Positions 60,678 to 64,000 of a stretch of 64,000 nt of DNA are shown here, in pieces. The stretch lies in NCBI RefSeq assembly GCF_002075345.1, contig NZ_NAEW01000001.1, forward strand, positions 62,001 through 126,000, written 5' to 3'. Position 1 is the first letter of the stretch, and each line of letters starts with the position of its first letter. The translations under genes and the position numbers were made by a program. The stretch comes from Citrobacter braakii. Its GTDB lineage: Bacteria > Pseudomonadota > Gammaproteobacteria > Enterobacterales > Enterobacteriaceae. Under the pieces are notes generated by a model. It worked only from the letters and a program-made list of their open reading frames with translations. It was not told the origin of the DNA and made no database searches.

Positions 60678-62824
60678 TGAACACAGAACAGATACAGACC
60701 AGCGCAGCGGGTTCACCAGGCGCAGAAGCCCCGCGTTTTTCACAGCAAAAATTACTGGCTGTCAGCTCCGATATTGATCACCAGCCAAAGTGGCGTGACG
60801 GTGCAAACAAGGCTTGCGCTTATTATGATGGTGATCAGCTCGATCCTGAAGTCATTACCGTACTGGAAGAACGAGGCCAGCCGAAGACCATTCATAATCT
60901 GATAGCACCAACGATTGATGGTGTGCTCGGTATGGAAGCCAAGACCCGCACTGATTTGATGGTGGTGTCCGATGATCCGGATGAAGAAGCTGAAAAACTG
61001 GCTGATGCCATCAATGCGGAGTTTGCCGATGCGTGCCGCCTGAGTAACCTGAATAAAGCACGTTCAGATGCTTACGCGGAACAAATTAAAGCCGGGCTGA
61101 GCTGGGTTGAAGTCCGTCGTAACAGCGATCCGTTTGGCCCGAAATTTAAAGTCTCAACGGTAAACCGGAATGAAGTGTACTGGGACTGGCTGAGTCGGGA
61201 AGCTGACCTGAGTGACTGCCGCTGGCTGATGCGCCGTCGCTGGATGGACACGGACGAGGCGAAAGTGTCGTTTCCGGGGATGTCGCAGATCATCGATTAC
61301 GCTGTCCATGAATGGCGGGGATTTGTTGATACCACGCTGGCTGAAGGACAGGACAGCCAGTTAATGAGCGCATGGGAGGAATACCAGAGCTGGAGCCGTG
61401 AGCAAAGCGAATGGCTCCAGAGCGACCGCAGGCGTGTACTGCTTCAGGTGGTCTATTACCGCGTTTACCAGCGGATGCCCGTTATTGAACTGAATAATGG
61501 TCGTGTCGTAGCCTTCGATAAAAATAACCTGATGCAGGCCGTGGCAGTAGCGACCGGACGCGTTCAGGTCACCATCGGACGGGTAAGCCGTATCCGCGAG
61601 GCCTGGTTTGTCGGACCACACTTTATTACCGACAGACCGTGTACTGCACCGCAGGGGATGTTTCCGCTGGTGCCGTTCTGGGGCTATCGCAAGGATAAAA
61701 CGGGCGAACCTTACGGGCTGGTGTCACGCGCAATCCCCGCACAGGATGAAGTGAACTTCCGTCGTCTGAAACTGACCTGGCAGTTACAGGCCAAACGGGT
61801 TGTGATGGACAACGATGCCACCGATATGTCCAATTCTGAGGTAATGGAACAGGTCGAACGTCCTGATGGCGTTATTCGCCTGAATGCGGACCGGAAAAAC
61901 AAAACCTCCATAGCTGATGTTTTCAGCGTTCAACAGGACTCTCAGATTTCTAACCAGCAGTTTACGGTGATGCAGGAGTCGGAAAAACTCATCCAGGACA
62001 CAATGGGTGTTTATGCGGCATTCCTGGGGCAGAACTCCAATGCATCATCAGGCGTTGCCATCAGTAACCTGGTGGAGCAGGGCGGTACCACGCTGGCTGA
62101 AATTAACGACAACTACCAGTTCGCCTGCCAGCAGGTGGGACGGTTGTTGTTGAGTTATTTGCTGGAAGACCTGAAAAAACGCCGGAATTATGCGGTGGTC
62201 ATTAACCGGAACGACAAGCGCAAACGTCAGACAGTGACGCTTAACGAAGACGGTGATGATGGTGAGATGACCAACGATATTTCCCGCCTTAATACCTATA
62301 TTGCCCTCGCGCCGGTACAGCAGACGCCCGCGTTTAAGGCGCAACTGGCACAGCGTATGTCTGAGGTTATCCAGGGCTTACCGCCGGAAGTACAGGCTGC
62401 GGTGCTTGATTTGTGGGTGAACCTCCTGGATGTACCGGACAAACAGGAGTTTGTTGAACGTATACGTACCGCGCTGGGAACACCGAAATCACCGGATGAA
62501 ATGACGCCGGAAGAGCAGCAGCAGGCACAACAGCAGCAGGAGATACAGCAGCAACAGATGGAACTTCAGATGCGCGAAATGGCCGGGAAGGTGGCAAAAC
62601 TGGAGGCGGATGCCGCAAAAGCACAGGCTGCCGCGCAGAAGGACGCCGCAGCCGCGCAGCTTGATACAGCGAAAGCGCAGGGACAACGTTATGTGGATGC
62701 ACTGAACCAGGCGAATGCTGCCGATGTTCTCACAGGGATACAGAACTCGGAGCAGGAATCAGCACTTTTGCAACAACAGATATTACAGACATTACAGCAG
62801 CGGATAGAAGCGATGCAGCTTTAA
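60677..62824 (+). CDS. Portal protein, P22-like family
   Basis: 715 residues, close to the P22 portal length (725). YDGDQLDPEVITVLEERGQP and IAPTIDGVLGMEAKTRTDLM lie in the N-terminal clip/stem part. The C-terminal 130 residues are a long Gln/Ala-rich coiled coil, like the P22 barrel. It forms the ring through which DNA enters and leaves. Confidence 0.9.
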   Translation: MNTEQIQTSAAGSPGAEAPRFSQQKLLAVSSDIDHQPKWRDGANKACAYYDGDQLDPEVITVLEERGQPKTIHNLIAPTIDGVLGMEAKTRTDLMVVSDDPDEEAEKLADAINAEFADACRLSNLNKARSDAYAEQIKAGLSWVEVRRNSDPFGPKFKVSTVNRNEVYWDWLSREADLSDCRWLMRRRWMDTDEAKVSFPGMSQIIDYAVHEWRGFVDTTLAEGQDSQLMSAWEEYQSWSREQSEWLQSDRRRVLLQVVYYRVYQRMPVIELNNGRVVAFDKNNLMQAVAVATGRVQVTIGRVSRIREAWFVGPHFITDRPCTAPQGMFPLVPFWGYRKDKTGEPYGLVSRAIPAQDEVNFRRLKLTWQLQAKRVVMDNDATDMSNSEVMEQVERPDGVIRLNADRKNKTSIADVFSVQQDSQISNQQFTVMQESEKLIQDTMGVYAAFLGQNSNASSGVAISNLVEQGGTTLAEINDNYQFACQQVGRLLLSYLLEDLKKRRNYAVVINRNDKRKRQTVTLNEDGDDGEMTNDISRLNTYIALAPVQQTPAFKAQLAQRMSEVIQGLPPEVQAAVLDLWVNLLDVPDKQEFVERIRTALGTPKSPDEMTPEEQQQAQQQQEIQQQQMELQMREMAGKVAKLEADAAKAQAAAQKDAAAAQLDTAKAQGQRYVDALNQANAADVLTGIQNSEQESALLQQQILQTLQQRIEAMQL

Positions 62825-62977
62825 CCTCCAGTTCACCAGTACACAGCCAGCCTCGCGCTGGCTTTTTTGTTTCTGCTGCTAAGCCCGCTGGCAACAGTGT
62901 GCTTATTCGCAGGGGCAGCGATACGCCTTTTATTTATCAACATCGGATCTGTCCGACAAACAGACATGCGGGGAATT

Positions 62978-63964
62978 ATGGACTTTGAAATTACAGGTGA
63001 AGAAACCCAGGAACAGCTCGAAGAACTCATGGCAAAAATGGGTGATATCGAGGTTGAGGGTGACATCGAGGAGCAGGAAGAGCGTGCGGAACATTCTGAC
63101 AGCGAGACTTCTGAAACAGTACAAACTGACACGGGCGATAAAAAGGCACCGACGCCGGGGGCCGGTACTGATGAAGAGGGGCAACCGCAGGAGGATGTGA
63201 AGGGGATTCTCACCAGGGACGGGAAACATGTTATTCCTTATGACGTTCTTGAAGCCGAGCGTGCTGAAAAGCAACGTCTGACTCAGCGTTATGAGCAACA
63301 ACTGGCTGAAGAGCAGCGCAAAATTGATTTGCTGACGTCACAAATCAAACAGGCTGGTATGACGCCAGATCCTCTCCCGGAAGATGCGCGTATTTCTGAC
63401 GAGCAGATAGCCAAAATCAGGGAGGATTACCCCGAAATGGCGGACGCGCTCACCCTGATGGCCCGTAAATACGATTATTTACAGGCACAGATCCAGAAGG
63501 AACAACCGCAACGGCAGGTGGAAGAACAGGATAACTCCGCTGCCGTTGCTGCTTTGAACGCCACGCCTGACCTGGCTGAATGGCAACGATCCGACCCTGA
63601 CAAGTTTGCCATCGCAGTTCACCTTGATGAGAAGTTACAGAATGACCCCGCATGGAAATATAAACCGCTGACGGAACGCTTTGCCGAAGTGGCACGACGT
63701 ACGCGAGCTGCTTACGGTGAAACGCCTTCCCATCCTGTCGTGGAGCAGGACAACCATGAGGTTCTTGCTGTTGCCGCAGAGAAAGTCGCTAAAGCCGATA
63801 CTGCGGCAACGGTGCCTGATTCACCGTCAGATCTGGGGAACACGGCAGCAGTACCGCAGGATAAATTTGAGCAGTTACTTGGTGCTTCTTATGCAGATGC
63901 AGAGGCCGTAATGAGCGGCATGAGCGACGCGGATATCGACGCGATCCTTGAGAAGCTGGGGTAA
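62978..63964 (+). CDS. Scaffold-like head protein
   Basis: 328 residues from MDFEITGEETQEQLEELMAK; the open frame upstream lacks a site. Acidic N-terminus, central coiled coil (ERAEKQRLTQRYEQQLAEEQ), then DLAEWQRSDPDKFAIAV, PAWKYKPLTERF and a helical C-terminus ending MSDADIDAILEKLG. Position after the portal equals gene 8 (scaffold) of P22. The WQ/ERF module also occurs in the cargo lipoprotein at 47383. Confidence 0.75.
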   Translation: MDFEITGEETQEQLEELMAKMGDIEVEGDIEEQEERAEHSDSETSETVQTDTGDKKAPTPGAGTDEEGQPQEDVKGILTRDGKHVIPYDVLEAERAEKQRLTQRYEQQLAEEQRKIDLLTSQIKQAGMTPDPLPEDARISDEQIAKIREDYPEMADALTLMARKYDYLQAQIQKEQPQRQVEEQDNSAAVAALNATPDLAEWQRSDPDKFAIAVHLDEKLQNDPAWKYKPLTERFAEVARRTRAAYGETPSHPVVEQDNHEVLAVAAEKVAKADTAATVPDSPSDLGNTAAVPQDKFEQLLGASYADAEAVMSGMSDADIDAILEKLG

Positions 63965-63977
63965 CACACCGAATCCG

Positions 63978-63999
63978 ACCCGCTGAAAGGCGGGTTTTT
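63978..63999 (+). terminator. Possible terminator or attenuator after the scaffold gene
   Basis: ACCCGC/GCGGGT around a 6-base loop, then five T residues, 13 bases past the scaffold stop. Confidence 0.6.
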
Positions 64000-64000
64000 C

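Overview
The window is enterobacterial chromosome with an integrated prophage that runs off the right edge. Bases 1 to about 27.6 kb follow the gene order of the E. coli/Salmonella/Citrobacter group near 1 Mb: pqiB-pqiC-rmf-fabA-lonH-matP-ompA-sulA-sxy-yccS-yccF-helD-mgsA-yccT-yccU-hspQ-rlmI-yccX-tusE, then yccA and the tRNA gene serT. The OmpA surface loops match neither the E. coli nor the Salmonella sequence as I remember them. A Citrobacter-like host is my best guess, but the genus is not proven.

Two insertions interrupt this backbone. Between tusE and yccA (17.6-25.0 kb) lies an alpha-class (CS1/CFA/I type) chaperone-usher pilus operon: chaperone, major pilin, usher, tip adhesin, and a LuxR-type regulator as the last gene. 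A divergent pair encodes a ToxR-like membrane regulator and a small membrane partner, probably the switch for the pilus. Between yccA and serT sits an orphan OppA/MppA-like peptide-binding protein.

From serT (27,755-27,842) to the end the DNA is prophage. The leftward operon (40.1 to 28.3 kb) carries a small protein, a structured leader with a C4-like antisense RNA, an Ash-Rha fusion, small proteins, RecE, RecT, an HTH protein, a cytosine-C5 DNA methyltransferase, a DUF4224 protein and the integrase. The immunity region (40.2-41.5 kb) has a two-HTH repressor without a self-cleavage domain, a Cro-like protein, and four copies of a 15-bp operator placed over pL and pR. Rightward come a YdaT/CII-like regulator, YdaU- and YdaV-like replication proteins, and small genes.

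Between 45.7 and 48.7 kb is a cargo block of lower G+C: an acetyltransferase, a StbD/StbE toxin-antitoxin pair, an orphan HigA-type antitoxin next to a frameshifted toxin remnant, a lipoprotein with a module resembling the phage's own scaffold protein, and secreted peptides. A second Rha protein, DUF1367, DUF1364 and antiterminator Q follow. A membrane protein of unknown role and a pair of paralogous HTH proteins sit on the opposite strand behind Q.

The stretch 53.7-55.5 kb is RNA-rich: four C4-like RNAs interleaved with tRNA-Ile2(CAU), tRNA-Thr(UGU), a tRNA-Arg(UCU) whose 3' end looks like tRNA-Gly, and a truncated tRNA-Gly. The lysis cassette (holin, P5-like endolysin, small membrane peptide, Rz with nested Rz1) and P22-like head genes (terminase small and large subunits, portal, scaffold) complete the window. 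The phage is a mosaic of Rac-like early genes and P22-like packaging genes. The layout suggests lysogeny controlled by antirepressor and antisense RNA rather than by RecA-driven repressor cleavage; that is an inference.
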